DNA of 64,000 bases from G963665925 sp963678925 (GTDB lineage: Bacteria; Bacillota; Clostridia; Peptostreptococcales; Acidaminobacteraceae). This document shows positions 53,972 through 61,916 of this stretch, piece after piece (positions within the stretch are counted from its first letter, which is position 1; the number at the start of each line of letters is the position of its first letter). Under the pieces are notes generated by a model, which ran no database searches, had not been told where the DNA came from, and saw only the letters and a program-made list of their open reading frames with translations. The DNA lies in the NCBI GenBank assembly GCA_963678925.1, contig OY787533.1, positions 2,604,001-2,668,000 of the forward strand, read 5' to 3'. The translations under genes and the position numbers were made by a program.

Positions 53972-54274
53972 ATGAAATACATCGAATATATCGATCGGGA
54001 ATTCGAATCCTTAATACCAGGCTATTTGGAGACAAAGAAAAAAGAGCAGGAAGAAATATGGCATGCTGTGGACTGTGAGGATTTTGATAGGGTCATGTAT
54101 CTGTGTGAACGCCTTTACTATTCTTCTGCAAGCTATGCATTTACCTTTATAGAAAAGTTCAGTGCTGAAATGCGCTACTGGGTTACGCTTAAGCAGCAGG
54201 ATCAGATGAAGAAGCTGCTGGAAGAATATGCGGATTATTTTGATAATCTGGAGATTATTTATATTGAAAAGTGA
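53972..54274 (+). CDS. Pseudo-Hpt protein (phosphoacceptor His replaced by Glu)
   Basis: 100 residues. It aligns without gaps to the Hpt protein at 55177: both begin with EYID-EFESLIP and share YGF/YAFT-(F/Y)I around residues 55-60 and an I(I/V)Y(I/V)E end. Where the functional paralogue has His46 in LLGHRIKGTGRN, this one has Glu46 in YLCERLYYSSAS, and the glycine that follows in Hpt motifs is also lost. It therefore cannot be a phosphotransfer protein in the usual way. It may bind a receiver as a decoy, scaffold or phospho-mimic. Start at 53972 follows AAGGGG. Confidence 0.82.
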   Translation: MKYIEYIDREFESLIPGYLETKKKEQEEIWHAVDCEDFDRVMYLCERLYYSSASYAFTFIEKFSAEMRYWVTLKQQDQMKKLLEEYADYFDNLEIIYIEK

Positions 54275-54415
54275 ATTTGTGGAGTAACGTCACAGAAAAA
54301 TGGGAAAAAGTACTTATAAGAGGATGTGTCGTATTTCAAATCAGACGCATCCGGCATAGTAAAGGGGAACATGCAGGTAAGATGCCCTGCGCATCCCATG
54401 AATGGAGAGAATGGC

Positions 54416-55177
54416 GTGAAAGACATAAATGAAGTAGAAGACTATGATACCATGGTCAGAAAGTGGCTGGAGTACGATCCGACCGTATCCGACCTGGTAG
54501 TCTCCGTCATTCAGACCCTGCCGCAGCGGTATGAGAAAATGATGGAGGCTGTAACGGCGGGGGATGCAGTCGAACTTGAAGGCCTTGTTCACAGTTTAAA
54601 GGGAACATCAGGCAATTTTCACATGGAATCGATTTATAATATCGCTCTTGAACTAGACATCGACCTCAAGGCACGCTGGACTATCGATAGGGAAATCCGA
54701 GCGCGCCTGGTGGCGCTCAACCGGATTATTGAAGGCATTCCGCCCGTATATTATGAGACTGAAGTCTTTGAAGAATCGCTGAACAGCAAATCACCAGGAC
54801 TGCTAAAGGTGCTTCTTGCCGACGATGTTTTTGAGAACCGGGAACTGATTCGGTATATGCTGATTGGACATCCCGTTCAGCTTGAGTTTGCTGAGAACGG
54901 TCAGGAAGTTCTTGAGAAAATTTCCGAGGAAAACTATGATGTCCTTCTTTTAGATATTCAAATGCCGGTGCTGGATGGGGAGTCGGTGCTCCTGAAGCTG
55001 CGCGAGGAAAATTTGGCCCAGGACATGTACATTGTCGTAATGACAGCCCACGCCTGGCATGATGATATGAAGCGCTATATGGATATGGGTGCGGATTTGT
55101 GTATCTCTAAACCCGTAGATAAGAAAGTAATACGAGAAAAAATGACGGAACTGTTGAATATGAAGGGTATAAGCTAA
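54416..55177 (+). CDS. Hpt-receiver fusion protein
   Basis: About 253 residues. Hpt domain about 10-115 with His59 in LVHSLKGTSGNF; receiver about 130-250 with ADDVFENR, Asp180 in LLLDIQMPVLDGE and KPVDKK. No output domain. It can accept phosphate on Asp180 and/or pass it via His59, acting as a relay hub. The start is uncertain: GTG at 54416 has GGAGAG 6 bases before it; ATG at 54371 or 54398 and GTG at 54326 are alternatives. It overlaps the next gene by one base (TAATG). Confidence 0.88.
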   Translation: MKDINEVEDYDTMVRKWLEYDPTVSDLVVSVIQTLPQRYEKMMEAVTAGDAVELEGLVHSLKGTSGNFHMESIYNIALELDIDLKARWTIDREIRARLVALNRIIEGIPPVYYETEVFEESLNSKSPGLLKVLLADDVFENRELIRYMLIGHPVQLEFAENGQEVLEKISEENYDVLLLDIQMPVLDGESVLLKLREENLAQDMYIVVMTAHAWHDDMKRYMDMGADLCISKPVDKKVIREKMTELLNMKGIS

Positions 55178-55506
55178 TGGTGCATCAAGAGTACATAGAT
55201 ATGGAATTCGAAAGTCTGATTCCTTCTTTCATGCAAAGACAGCGTGAGGAGCTCGTTCGACTTAAAGAGGCCTGCAGGGCTGCAGACGGCGCACAGCTTG
55301 AGCTTTTAGGGCACCGGATAAAAGGTACGGGAAGAAACTACGGCTTTACCTATATTGGCAGGACAGGAGAAGCGATTGAAGCCCTGGCAAAAGAAGAGGC
55401 CTACAAGGATATTATGGAACTTCTAAGGGGACTGGAGCGCTATTTGGACACAGTCCATATTGTTTATGTTGAAATTGAGGATGAGGGGGATGACGTGCAT
55501 GCATAA
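55177..55506 (+). CDS. Free-standing Hpt phosphotransfer protein
   Basis: 109 residues, all helical. Phosphoacceptor His46 in LLGHRIKGTGRNYGF. It is a close paralogue of the pseudo-Hpt at 53972. It would carry phosphate between the hybrid kinase, the Hpt-receiver protein and the OmpR-type regulator. The start overlaps the previous stop; the regulator starts 8 bases before its stop, so translation is coupled. Confidence 0.85.
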   Translation: MVHQEYIDMEFESLIPSFMQRQREELVRLKEACRAADGAQLELLGHRIKGTGRNYGFTYIGRTGEAIEALAKEEAYKDIMELLRGLERYLDTVHIVYVEIEDEGDDVHA

Positions 55507-56197
55507 GATTCTAGTAGTCGATGACGATAAATCCATGCTTGACCTCGTCAGATTCCTTCTTGAAAAGAACAATTTTCATGTATTCACCGCAGATTCCTAT
55601 GACAGTGCCCTTAAAATTGTAGATGAAGTCGGTGTAGATGCAGCGATTCTAGATATTGTACTGCCGGATAAAAGCGGCTTTTCCCTGCTTCAATACATTC
55701 GGACAAAAACAGCAAACAAGCACATTCCCATTATTATGCTCACAGGAAAGACCGAGGAAATAGATACGATTCTCGGCCTTGAATTGGGCGCTGATGATTA
55801 TATTTACAAGCCTTTTAGAAAGCGGGAACTCATTGCCAGAATCAATGTCCTCTTCAGACGCATTGAAATGGATAGAGTGTCCTCCGGACGCCAGATGGTT
55901 CTGGGCGACATTGCCATAGATATGGAGTCAAAGCGGGTTACTTACCGAGACGAAGAACTGAGCTTGAGTCCTAAGGAGTTTGAGCTCCTGATCCTGCTTG
56001 CCAAGTCTCCGGACCGTATTTTTTCACGGGATGAAATTCTAGACAGGCTATGGGACCAGAATGTGGCTTATGACATGCGTACGGTGGATGTCTATATCCG
56101 GCGCATACGGGAGCATTTCAGGCGGGCTGGCATAACTGAGGACTGCATTGAGACGGTCCGTGGATATGGATACAGGTTTTATTCAGACCGCAGCTAA
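55499..56197 (+). CDS. OmpR/PhoB-family response regulator of the phosphorelay
   Basis: 232 residues. Receiver with VVDDD and Asp in AAILDIVLPDKSG; winged helix with LSPKEFELLILLAKS and MRTVDVYIRRIREHF. It is the only DNA-binding protein of the cluster and so the probable output. GAGGGGGA precedes the ATG at 55499. Confidence 0.92.
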   Translation: MHKILVVDDDKSMLDLVRFLLEKNNFHVFTADSYDSALKIVDEVGVDAAILDIVLPDKSGFSLLQYIRTKTANKHIPIIMLTGKTEEIDTILGLELGADDYIYKPFRKRELIARINVLFRRIEMDRVSSGRQMVLGDIAIDMESKRVTYRDEELSLSPKEFELLILLAKSPDRIFSRDEILDRLWDQNVAYDMRTVDVYIRRIREHFRRAGITEDCIETVRGYGYRFYSDRS

Positions 56198-56223
56198 GTA
56201 TAGAGTGGCTAAGTGTAGAGTGG
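56194..56223 (+). repeat. Two-copy tandem repeat of 15 bases at the response regulator stop codon
   Basis: CTAAGTATAGAGTGG (56194-56208) and CTAAGTGTAGAGTGG (56209-56223) differ by one base; the first includes the TAA stop. It looks like a local slippage duplication. Confidence 0.6.
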
Positions 56224-56325
56224 GAAAGGGAAAATACTTGGTAAAAAAGAGAACCCATCTAACTTCCAGCTCATGCATGCCATGGGACCAAATAGATGCA
56301 TGGGCGACCTCTAGTTTTTGAGTGC

Positions 56326-56652
56326 CTATTCGGGCATGTTCTCTATTCCCCATTTGCACATGGCAGTGAGTGTAGGGATAAAGCTGCGTCCCTTTTCAGT
56401 AAGGGAGTACTCGACTTTTGGGGGCACCTGGGGATATTCATTTCTGAAAACCAGGCCGTCTCTTTCAAGCTCCTTAAGCTGGTTGCTGAGGGTCTTGTGT
56501 GACACTTTTCCAAGAGAGCGTTTGATTTCACCGTATCTGAGTACTGAATTGTTTGCAAGGTGCCAAAGGATGACCGCCTTCCATTTGCCGCCGATAATCT
56601 GGATGGTGTATTCAACAGGACACAAGTAAGTTTCATTGACTTTACAGTTCAT
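56326..56652 (-). CDS. HxlR-family transcriptional regulator
   Basis: 108 residues. N-terminal Cys-containing CKVNETYLCPVEYTIQIIGGKWKAVILWHL and winged-helix KTLSNQLKELERDGLV are typical of HxlR/HypR/YodB-type regulators. Several such proteins sense electrophiles or disulfide stress through the N-terminal cysteine; here Cys11 is a candidate. It is divergent from a nitroreductase gene, its usual kind of target. Confidence 0.92.
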   Translation of the reverse strand: MNCKVNETYLCPVEYTIQIIGGKWKAVILWHLANNSVLRYGEIKRSLGKVSHKTLSNQLKELERDGLVFRNEYPQVPPKVEYSLTEKGRSFIPTLTAMCKWGIENMPE

Positions 56653-56674
56653 TATTGACCTCTATACTTTCTTA

Positions 56675-56688
56675 TAGGTAAGTACCTA
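56675..56688. promoter_or_regulatory. Probable HxlR operator
   Basis: TAGGT-AAGT-ACCTA inverted repeat in the divergent intergenic region. The overlapping GTAAGTAC (56678 on) has a second partner GTACTTTAC ending near 56711. Confidence 0.55.
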
Positions 56689-56781
56689 ACGCTTATGTGC
56701 GTACTTTACAGATTGAACATATGAATTATAATTCAAGTATAGCAAATTTGACAAGTCAGGCAATAATAGAAGGAGTAAATA

Positions 56782-57339
56782 ATGAACCAGACAATCCAGG
56801 ATATGTTGAGCAGAAGAAGCACGCGTGCTTTTGGTGACGGAAAAGTTGAAAAGGAAAAGCTTGAAAAGATCATTGAGGCAGGGCTTTATGCACCGAGTGC
56901 CCATAATCATCAGCCATGGCACTTCACGGTAATCAGTGATCAGGACCTGCTCGATGAGCTTAATAGAGAATCTAAGGCATTTGCCAAGACCTTTGATGAC
57001 GAAATGATTCAGCGAATGGCAAACAACGACAAGCTGAATATTTTTTACGGTGCACCAACAGCGATTCTTGTTTCAGGTGAAAAAGCAGCAATGATGCCAG
57101 AGGTAGACTGTGCTGCAGCAACACAAAACATGCTGGTCGCAGCGGAGTCCCTAGGTGTTGGATCCTGCTGGATTGGTTTTGTAACCTTCCTGTTCAAGAG
57201 TGAAAAAGGGGCATACTATAAAGAAAAACTGGGTATTCCAGCAGGTTACGAACCTTATTATGCCGTTTCTCTAGGTGAGAAAAAGCAGGCGTACTCAGCG
57301 GCACCAAAGAGACGCGAGGGGACAGTGACTTACATATAA
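56782..57339 (+). CDS. Nitroreductase-family FMN oxidoreductase
   Basis: 185 residues. FMN motif MLSRRSTRAF at the N-terminus, APSAHNHQPWHF, and LGVGSCWIGF. The family reduces nitro compounds, quinones or enones using NAD(P)H and FMN. AGAAGGAG precedes the ATG. Divergent HxlR-type gene suggests induction by electrophiles. Confidence 0.92.
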   Translation: MNQTIQDMLSRRSTRAFGDGKVEKEKLEKIIEAGLYAPSAHNHQPWHFTVISDQDLLDELNRESKAFAKTFDDEMIQRMANNDKLNIFYGAPTAILVSGEKAAMMPEVDCAAATQNMLVAAESLGVGSCWIGFVTFLFKSEKGAYYKEKLGIPAGYEPYYAVSLGEKKQAYSAAPKRREGTVTYI

Positions 57340-57389
57340 GTCCTCATGTATTGGGCTTTTTCAAGTGATCCCAAAGTATAGACCTGTCA

Positions 57390-57425
57390 AAAACGCTTAA
57401 ACTTTATGGTTTGGGCGTTTTTTAT
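57390..57425 (+). terminator. Rho-independent terminator
   Basis: AACGCTTAAAC and GTTTGGGCGTT pair with wobbles around a 6-base loop, ending in T6. Confidence 0.75.
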
Positions 57426-57504
57426 GTGACGCGTTTCCTTAAATGCTGTAGAATGATAGTGTCGCATTTAAAACATGGTTAATTAAGAAATGGAAGATAG
57501 AAAA

Positions 57505-58089
57505 ATGATTAAGAACGCAAGAACGGTTGACCAAAATATTGTTGTCCTGCTTATACATCAGGCGATTGGTGATCTGGTGAATATTTTTACGGCATCATGG
57601 GATATGAAAAAGGCCCTTGCTGTCATGACGGACCTCTATAAGACTGAAGAGACCAGATTCAGCATGGCCTACAGCAATGTGATGGTTCGTGATGATATTG
57701 TGGTCGGTCAGATTATGGCCTATCCCGCGGAGAAAATGCAAGTGCTTAACGAGAATATGCTCCGCCATGTCGAGACACTCTATGAAGGACCTGAAGATGA
57801 GCTTTACCTGCTCCAGCATCAGATTATGAACTCTCAGGAAGCCTTTGAAGGGGAGTACTATATTGATAACCTGGCAGTCATGCCTGCTTTTAGGGGACAG
57901 GGCATCGGAAGTCTTCTGATTGAACATGTGGAAGAGGAAGCGAGAAGCAAGGGGTATGAAAAGCTCTCCATACTTGCCGAAAAGAATAATACTAAGGCAT
58001 ATGCACTTTATGAAAAAATGGGATTTGTGGAAGACTGCAGCCTGCATGTTCTCGGACATGACTACCGTCATATGGTGAAGTCCATATAA
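57505..58089 (+). CDS. GNAT-family N-acetyltransferase
   Basis: 194 residues from the ATG at 57505, which has GGAAG 8 bases before it; an ATG 15 bases upstream has a poor site. The acetyl-CoA motif is IDNLAVMPAFRGQGIGSLLIEHVEEEA, followed by NTKAYALYEKMGF. Substrate unknown. Stands alone. Confidence 0.9.
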   Translation: MIKNARTVDQNIVVLLIHQAIGDLVNIFTASWDMKKALAVMTDLYKTEETRFSMAYSNVMVRDDIVVGQIMAYPAEKMQVLNENMLRHVETLYEGPEDELYLLQHQIMNSQEAFEGEYYIDNLAVMPAFRGQGIGSLLIEHVEEEARSKGYEKLSILAEKNNTKAYALYEKMGFVEDCSLHVLGHDYRHMVKSI

Positions 58090-58109
58090 AAAGTCCCCTT
58101 AAAACACTA

Positions 58110-58138
58110 TTGACACTGTAAATCTACTCCTGTATACT
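58110..58138 (+). promoter_or_regulatory. Strong sigma-A promoter of the non-coding region
   Basis: Perfect TTGACA (58110-58115) and TATACT (58133-58138), 17-base spacing. Transcription should begin near 58145. No ORF with a ribosome binding site follows until 58539. Confidence 0.75.
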
Positions 58139-58144
58139 CCAATT

Positions 58145-58408
58145 TGTATAACATGTGCATTTATTCACAAATGCGGTGAAGTACCGTAGGGTCAGAACGG
58201 ATCTGATCATTGTAGCGACGCGCGGCGTCAAGCACCTGTAGAATGATATGGAAAAGGTGGAGCAAAGCTTTGAGGCTGAGTTTTACCAGACAGTGTAGTA
58301 TGGCAGAATAGTGGAATCAGTAGACGTTTATAAGGGGATTTGCATTTAAAATCAAATCTTGCTATAAGCTTATTTGTCGATTCAACTCCATGCACATGGA
58401 GTTTTTTT
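58145..58408 (+). ncRNA. Candidate structured RNA (leader/riboswitch or independent small RNA), class unknown
   Basis: About 265 bases between a strong promoter and a strong terminator with no coding sense. Visible hairpins: CGGT/ACCG (58174-58186), GGTCAGA/TCTGATC (58190-58208), GACGC-GCG-GCGTC (58217-58229), CACCT/AGGTG (58233-58259), GATTTG/CAAATC (58337-58358), then terminator AACTCCATG/CATGGAGTT with T7 (58384-58408). The unpaired stretch 58260-58335 is purine-rich (GTAGTATGGCAGAATAGTGG). I checked for T-box, tmRNA, RNase P and SRP signatures and found none. It precedes a TrpX-type ABC transporter by 130 bases, so it may be a cis-acting leader. A TGGAG at 58258-58262 could compete for the terminator's CTCCA. 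Confidence 0.55.
58384..58408 (+). terminator. Rho-independent terminator of the structured RNA
   Basis: AACTCCATG and CATGGAGTT form a perfect 9-bp stem with loop CA and a T7 run. Confidence 0.88.
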
Positions 58409-58538
58409 ATTGCATAAAAATACGTACAGTGCAAGAATATTCATTTACAGACCTTGATTCGCCGTGTATCCAAGTAGAAATCACTATAAAGTAGAGATCG
58501 TAAAAGATCAAAGAGAGAAGTATACGGAGGATGGTAGT

Positions 58539-59564
58539 ATGTTGAAGCGTTTTATGAAAATTGGCATGGCAGGACTTATTGCTGCCACACTTGCAACTGG
58601 GTGTGCTGCAGGCACATCGGAAAAGGGAACTGCACCAGATGCAGCACCTGATCAAGCGGCAGTAGAGCAGAAAGTGAAAATTGGTATTACGCAAATTGTA
58701 GAGCATCCCGCACTGGATTCGGCGCGTGAAGGCTTTGTGGAAGCGCTGGCCGAAGCGGGATACACAGAAAGCGAAAATGTAGAATATATTGTTGAAAATG
58801 CGCAAGGGGATATGCCGACGGCACAAGTCATCGCGCAGAGCTTTGTCGATGAGCAGGTGGACATGATTTATGCAATCGCGACACCAACGGCGCAAGCGGC
58901 ACTCAATGCGACTAAGGATATTCCGATTATGATTTCAGCTGTAACAGATCCTGTTGCGGCAGGCCTTGTTGAAAGCAATGAAGCGCCAAATACAAATGTT
59001 TCAGGTACGAGTGATGAAGCGCCGATTGATCTTCAACTGGCACTTTTTAAGGAACTGGGTGTCGAAATGAACACCATTGGCTTCATTTACAATACCAGCG
59101 AGAAGAACTCAGAGGTTCAGCTGGCAATGCTTGAGTCAGAAGCTGAAAAGGCAGGACTTCAGGTTGAAGTGCTGGGCATCACATCCTTGACTGAACTGGA
59201 GCAGGGAATTGACGTCCTCCTTGACAAGATCGATGTTCTTTATACGCCTGCAGATAACATGATTGCTTCAGGCATTCATCTTGTAACAAATAAGGCTCTG
59301 GATAAGAAGGTTCCTGTACTGGGTGCAGAAGCGGCACATGTTGAAGCTGGCGCACTTGCGACTTGCGGTGTGGATTACTTCGCCCTTGGCAGACAAACGG
59401 GGGTCATGGCAGCTAAGGTCCTTAAGGGAGAGGCTGTCTCTGAAATGCCTGTACAAAAGGCACTCAGCCCTGAAATTACAATTAACGCTGAAACAGCAAA
59501 AGCACTGGGGCTGACCCTGAGTGAAGACATGATTCAAAAGAGTGTGCTTGTCGGTCAACTGTAA
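58539..59564 (+). CDS. ABC transporter substrate-binding lipoprotein (TrpX/COG2984 type)
   Basis: 341 residues. Lipoprotein signal MLKRFMKIGMAGLIAATLATGC; the mature part has VKIGITQIVEHPALDSAREGF, DMIYAIATPTAQAALNATKDIP and TPADNMIASG, typical of the TrpX-like family that often imports tryptophan or tyrosine. CGGAGG stands 8 bases before the ATG at 58539. Forms an importer with the two following genes. Confidence 0.9.
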   Translation: MLKRFMKIGMAGLIAATLATGCAAGTSEKGTAPDAAPDQAAVEQKVKIGITQIVEHPALDSAREGFVEALAEAGYTESENVEYIVENAQGDMPTAQVIAQSFVDEQVDMIYAIATPTAQAALNATKDIPIMISAVTDPVAAGLVESNEAPNTNVSGTSDEAPIDLQLALFKELGVEMNTIGFIYNTSEKNSEVQLAMLESEAEKAGLQVEVLGITSLTELEQGIDVLLDKIDVLYTPADNMIASGIHLVTNKALDKKVPVLGAEAAHVEAGALATCGVDYFALGRQTGVMAAKVLKGEAVSEMPVQKALSPEITINAETAKALGLTLSEDMIQKSVLVGQL

Positions 59565-59588
59565 GGACAAGGTTTGGAGTGAAATAAA

Positions 59589-60503
59589 ATGAATGCATTA
59601 ATACTTTCAACCCTTTCACAGGGGCTGATATTTGCCATAGCTGCTGTAGGCATTTACATCACCTTCAGAATACTGGACTTCCCAGACCTTTCTGTGGATG
59701 GGACATTCACCCTGGGTGCTGCAATTGCTGCCATCCTGGTCAAAAGTGGATTCAATCCTTATGTGGCCCTATTTGCAGCAGTCCTTGGAGGGCTTGTGGC
59801 AGGCTGTGTAACCGGCCTTCTTCATGTAAAGCTTAAAATTACAAACATCCTTTCCGGCATTATTGTCATGATTGGCCTGTACTCAATCAACCTGCGTGTC
59901 ATGGGGAAAAGTAATATCCACCTTTTTGACAGTGCCCATATGTTTACTCAGGTCAGTCCTGTCATGAAGCTGGGGATCATTTTGGTCTTTACGCTTGTAG
60001 TGAAAGTACTTCATGACCTCTTCTTCAAAACACAGATGGGTTATGTCCTCAAGGCCCTGGGTGAAAATGAGCGCTTTGTGACCGCACTTGGCTATAATCC
60101 GGATTTTTATAAGATACTGGGTCTGGCCCTGGCCAATGGGTGCGTTGCACTTGCTGGCGGTATGTATGCACAGTATCAGGGCTTTGCGGATATTAGCATG
60201 GGTACGGGGATTATTGTCAGCGGACTGGCAGCCATTGTCATCGGTGAAATACTCTTCAAGGGTGCCGCCCTCAAAACGACTACTCTTGTTATTTTGGGGT
60301 CAATAGGCTATCGGGTCATTCTATCAGCTGCACTTAAGTTGGGTCTTAATGCATCAGATTTAAAGTTGATTACAGCAGGGATTATGGTACTCATTCTTTC
60401 TGGTGTTATTGAAAAGATACGTGAAAAGGTCTCGTCTGCATCTGGCGCCATGAAGCAGGGCAAGCATGCGGACCAGCACAAGGAGGTGAACAGCCATGCT
60501 TAA
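59589..60503 (+). CDS. ABC transporter permease (TrpY/COG4120 type)
   Basis: 304 residues, about eight membrane segments, with FRILDFPDLSVDGTFTLGAAI and GENERFVTALGYNPDFYKILGLALANG (cytoplasmic coupling loop), resembling branched-chain amino acid type permeases. It overlaps the ATPase gene by 8 bases. Confidence 0.92.
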   Translation: MNALILSTLSQGLIFAIAAVGIYITFRILDFPDLSVDGTFTLGAAIAAILVKSGFNPYVALFAAVLGGLVAGCVTGLLHVKLKITNILSGIIVMIGLYSINLRVMGKSNIHLFDSAHMFTQVSPVMKLGIILVFTLVVKVLHDLFFKTQMGYVLKALGENERFVTALGYNPDFYKILGLALANGCVALAGGMYAQYQGFADISMGTGIIVSGLAAIVIGEILFKGAALKTTTLVILGSIGYRVILSAALKLGLNASDLKLITAGIMVLILSGVIEKIREKVSSASGAMKQGKHADQHKEVNSHA

Positions 60504-61284
60504 AATAGACAATCTAAGAAAGACTTTTAACATGGGGACACCTTATGAGAAAGAGCTGTACAGGGGTCTTAGCCTGAACATTGAAGAGGGCGATTTCGTA
60601 ACAGTCATCGGCAGTAACGGTGCGGGTAAGAGTACCCTCTTCAAGCTTATCTCCAATGAACTGCGTGCGGATCATGGCGATGTGCATATTTCAGGTGAAT
60701 GTGTCACCCGCAACAGACCCTTTGAAACCTTTAAAAATATAGCCTGTGTGGTTCAAGATCCAAAGCTGGGGACCATTGGCGGTATGACCGTCCATGAAAA
60801 CCTTGCAATGGCCCAGATGAAAGGGAAGCCTGCAGGCCTTGGCTTCTGTGTCCGAAAGGATAAGACTGGTGATTTTGGTAAAAAGCTGGCACAGTTTGAG
60901 CTGGGCCTTGAAGATAAGCTGGATATAAAGACAGAGCTCCTGAGTGGCGGTCAACGTCAGGTCTTAAGTATACTGATGGCCACCATGCGCATGCCAGAGC
61001 TTTTGCTGCTTGATGAACACACGGCTGCACTCGATCCCAAGACATCGGAAAAAGTCATGGAAATTACAGATACAGTGGTTCGTGAGAATAGAATCACATG
61101 TATGATGATTACGCACAAGCTGGAAGATGCCATCCAATATGGCAACAGGCTCATCATGATTCATGAAGGGCAGATTCTGCTGGACATATCCGGCAAGGAA
61201 AAGGACCAGCTGGATGTGGACGCGCTTATGCGCAAGTACAGCGAGGCCAAAGGTACACTGAGTGACCGCCAAATATTCAGTTAG
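60496..61284 (+). CDS. ABC transporter ATP-binding protein (TrpZ/COG1101 type)
   Basis: 262 residues. Walker A GSNGAGKST near residue 38, signature LLSGGQRQ, Walker B LLLLDEHTAALDP, and the switch His in MMITHKLEDA. The Walker B extension DEHTAALDP is characteristic of this subfamily. Energises the importer. Confidence 0.94.
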   Translation: MLKIDNLRKTFNMGTPYEKELYRGLSLNIEEGDFVTVIGSNGAGKSTLFKLISNELRADHGDVHISGECVTRNRPFETFKNIACVVQDPKLGTIGGMTVHENLAMAQMKGKPAGLGFCVRKDKTGDFGKKLAQFELGLEDKLDIKTELLSGGQRQVLSILMATMRMPELLLLDEHTAALDPKTSEKVMEITDTVVRENRITCMMITHKLEDAIQYGNRLIMIHEGQILLDISGKEKDQLDVDALMRKYSEAKGTLSDRQIFS

Positions 61285-61370
61285 GGAAAGAAAGAGATGT
61301 GCTTTACCGCATTATAGGGCGCATGATACCATAGTGTTAATAAAACTAACTGTGAAGGATTGTGTGATGA

Positions 61371-61796
61371 ATGATGAATAATAGCACAGATGTTGCGAAG
61401 CTGGCAATTAGACTTGCCATGTCTACGCGTGAAGAAGAAAAAAAGCTTAAGGAAGATGCCTTGAAAGAGGGCTTTAAAGCTGCTGCTGTAGATATTGGCG
61501 GCAAGCTTCCTGACATAACAACAAAGGTACTGGAAAGAGCCCTTGTAGCCGCCAAGAAGAATGGTATTATCCAGGATATTCATGTTCATGACGGTGCCGT
61601 TGCGGGCGCCGCACGGGAGGCCTTTGCCCAGGTGTCTGACAAGGCATATGGACTGAGTACAGGCGGAAAGATTGGGATTGCACGAAGTGGCGAACATCTT
61701 TCTGTGGCAATATTCATGAGTATAGGACTCCTCCATCTCAATGATATAGTCATTGGACTGGGCCACCGTGCGATTGTGGATTTTGATAAGGAATAG
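61371..61796 (+). CDS. HutP-family protein, orphan
   Basis: 141 residues, similar in size and C-terminal pattern to HutP, the histidine-dependent RNA-binding antiterminator of hut operons (LSVAIFMSIGLLHLNDIVIGLGHRAI matches the HutP core). The HVHDG segment may form the metal/ligand site. No hut gene is in the window. The gene lies behind an amino-acid-type ABC transporter, so it may control a transcript elsewhere. Start MMNN at 61371 follows GAAGGA at 11 bases. Confidence 0.8.
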   Translation: MMNNSTDVAKLAIRLAMSTREEEKKLKEDALKEGFKAAAVDIGGKLPDITTKVLERALVAAKKNGIIQDIHVHDGAVAGAAREAFAQVSDKAYGLSTGGKIGIARSGEHLSVAIFMSIGLLHLNDIVIGLGHRAIVDFDKE

Positions 61797-61798
61797 GC

Positions 61799-61836
61799 AA
61801 ATCCCCTTGATTCTATGAATTGAGGGGATTTTTTTA
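61799..61836 (+). terminator. Rho-independent terminator
   Basis: AAATCCCCTTGATTC and GAATTGAGGGGATTT pair almost fully around TAT, followed by a T run (T7 in all). Confidence 0.88.
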
Positions 61837-61876
61837 CGAAAAAGGCAAAGCAATGCAGCTGCTCTGTGTTTTTTTG

Positions 61877-61906
61877 CTATTATATCTTGACATCAAGATA
61901 TAATAG
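61877..61906. promoter_or_regulatory. MarR operator 1 (perfect 30-bp palindrome)
   Basis: CTATTATATCTTGA and TCAAGATATAATAG are perfect 14-base complements around CA. The core ATCTTGA-CA-TCAAGAT is repeated at 61917-61932. It contains the -35 TTGACA. Confidence 0.85.
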
Positions 61907-61915
61907 ATGTAGAAT
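61887..61915 (+). promoter_or_regulatory. Promoter of the marR-nitroreductase operon
   Basis: TTGACA (61887-61892) and TAGAAT (61910-61915) with 17-base spacing. It lies within and between the twin operators, a layout for autorepression. Confidence 0.7.
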
Positions 61916-61916
61916 A

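Noticed and set aside
58090..58538. T-box leader for the TrpX-type operon
   Set aside because: No AGGGTGG-ACCGCG antiterminator motif was found; the region is kept as an RNA of unknown class.
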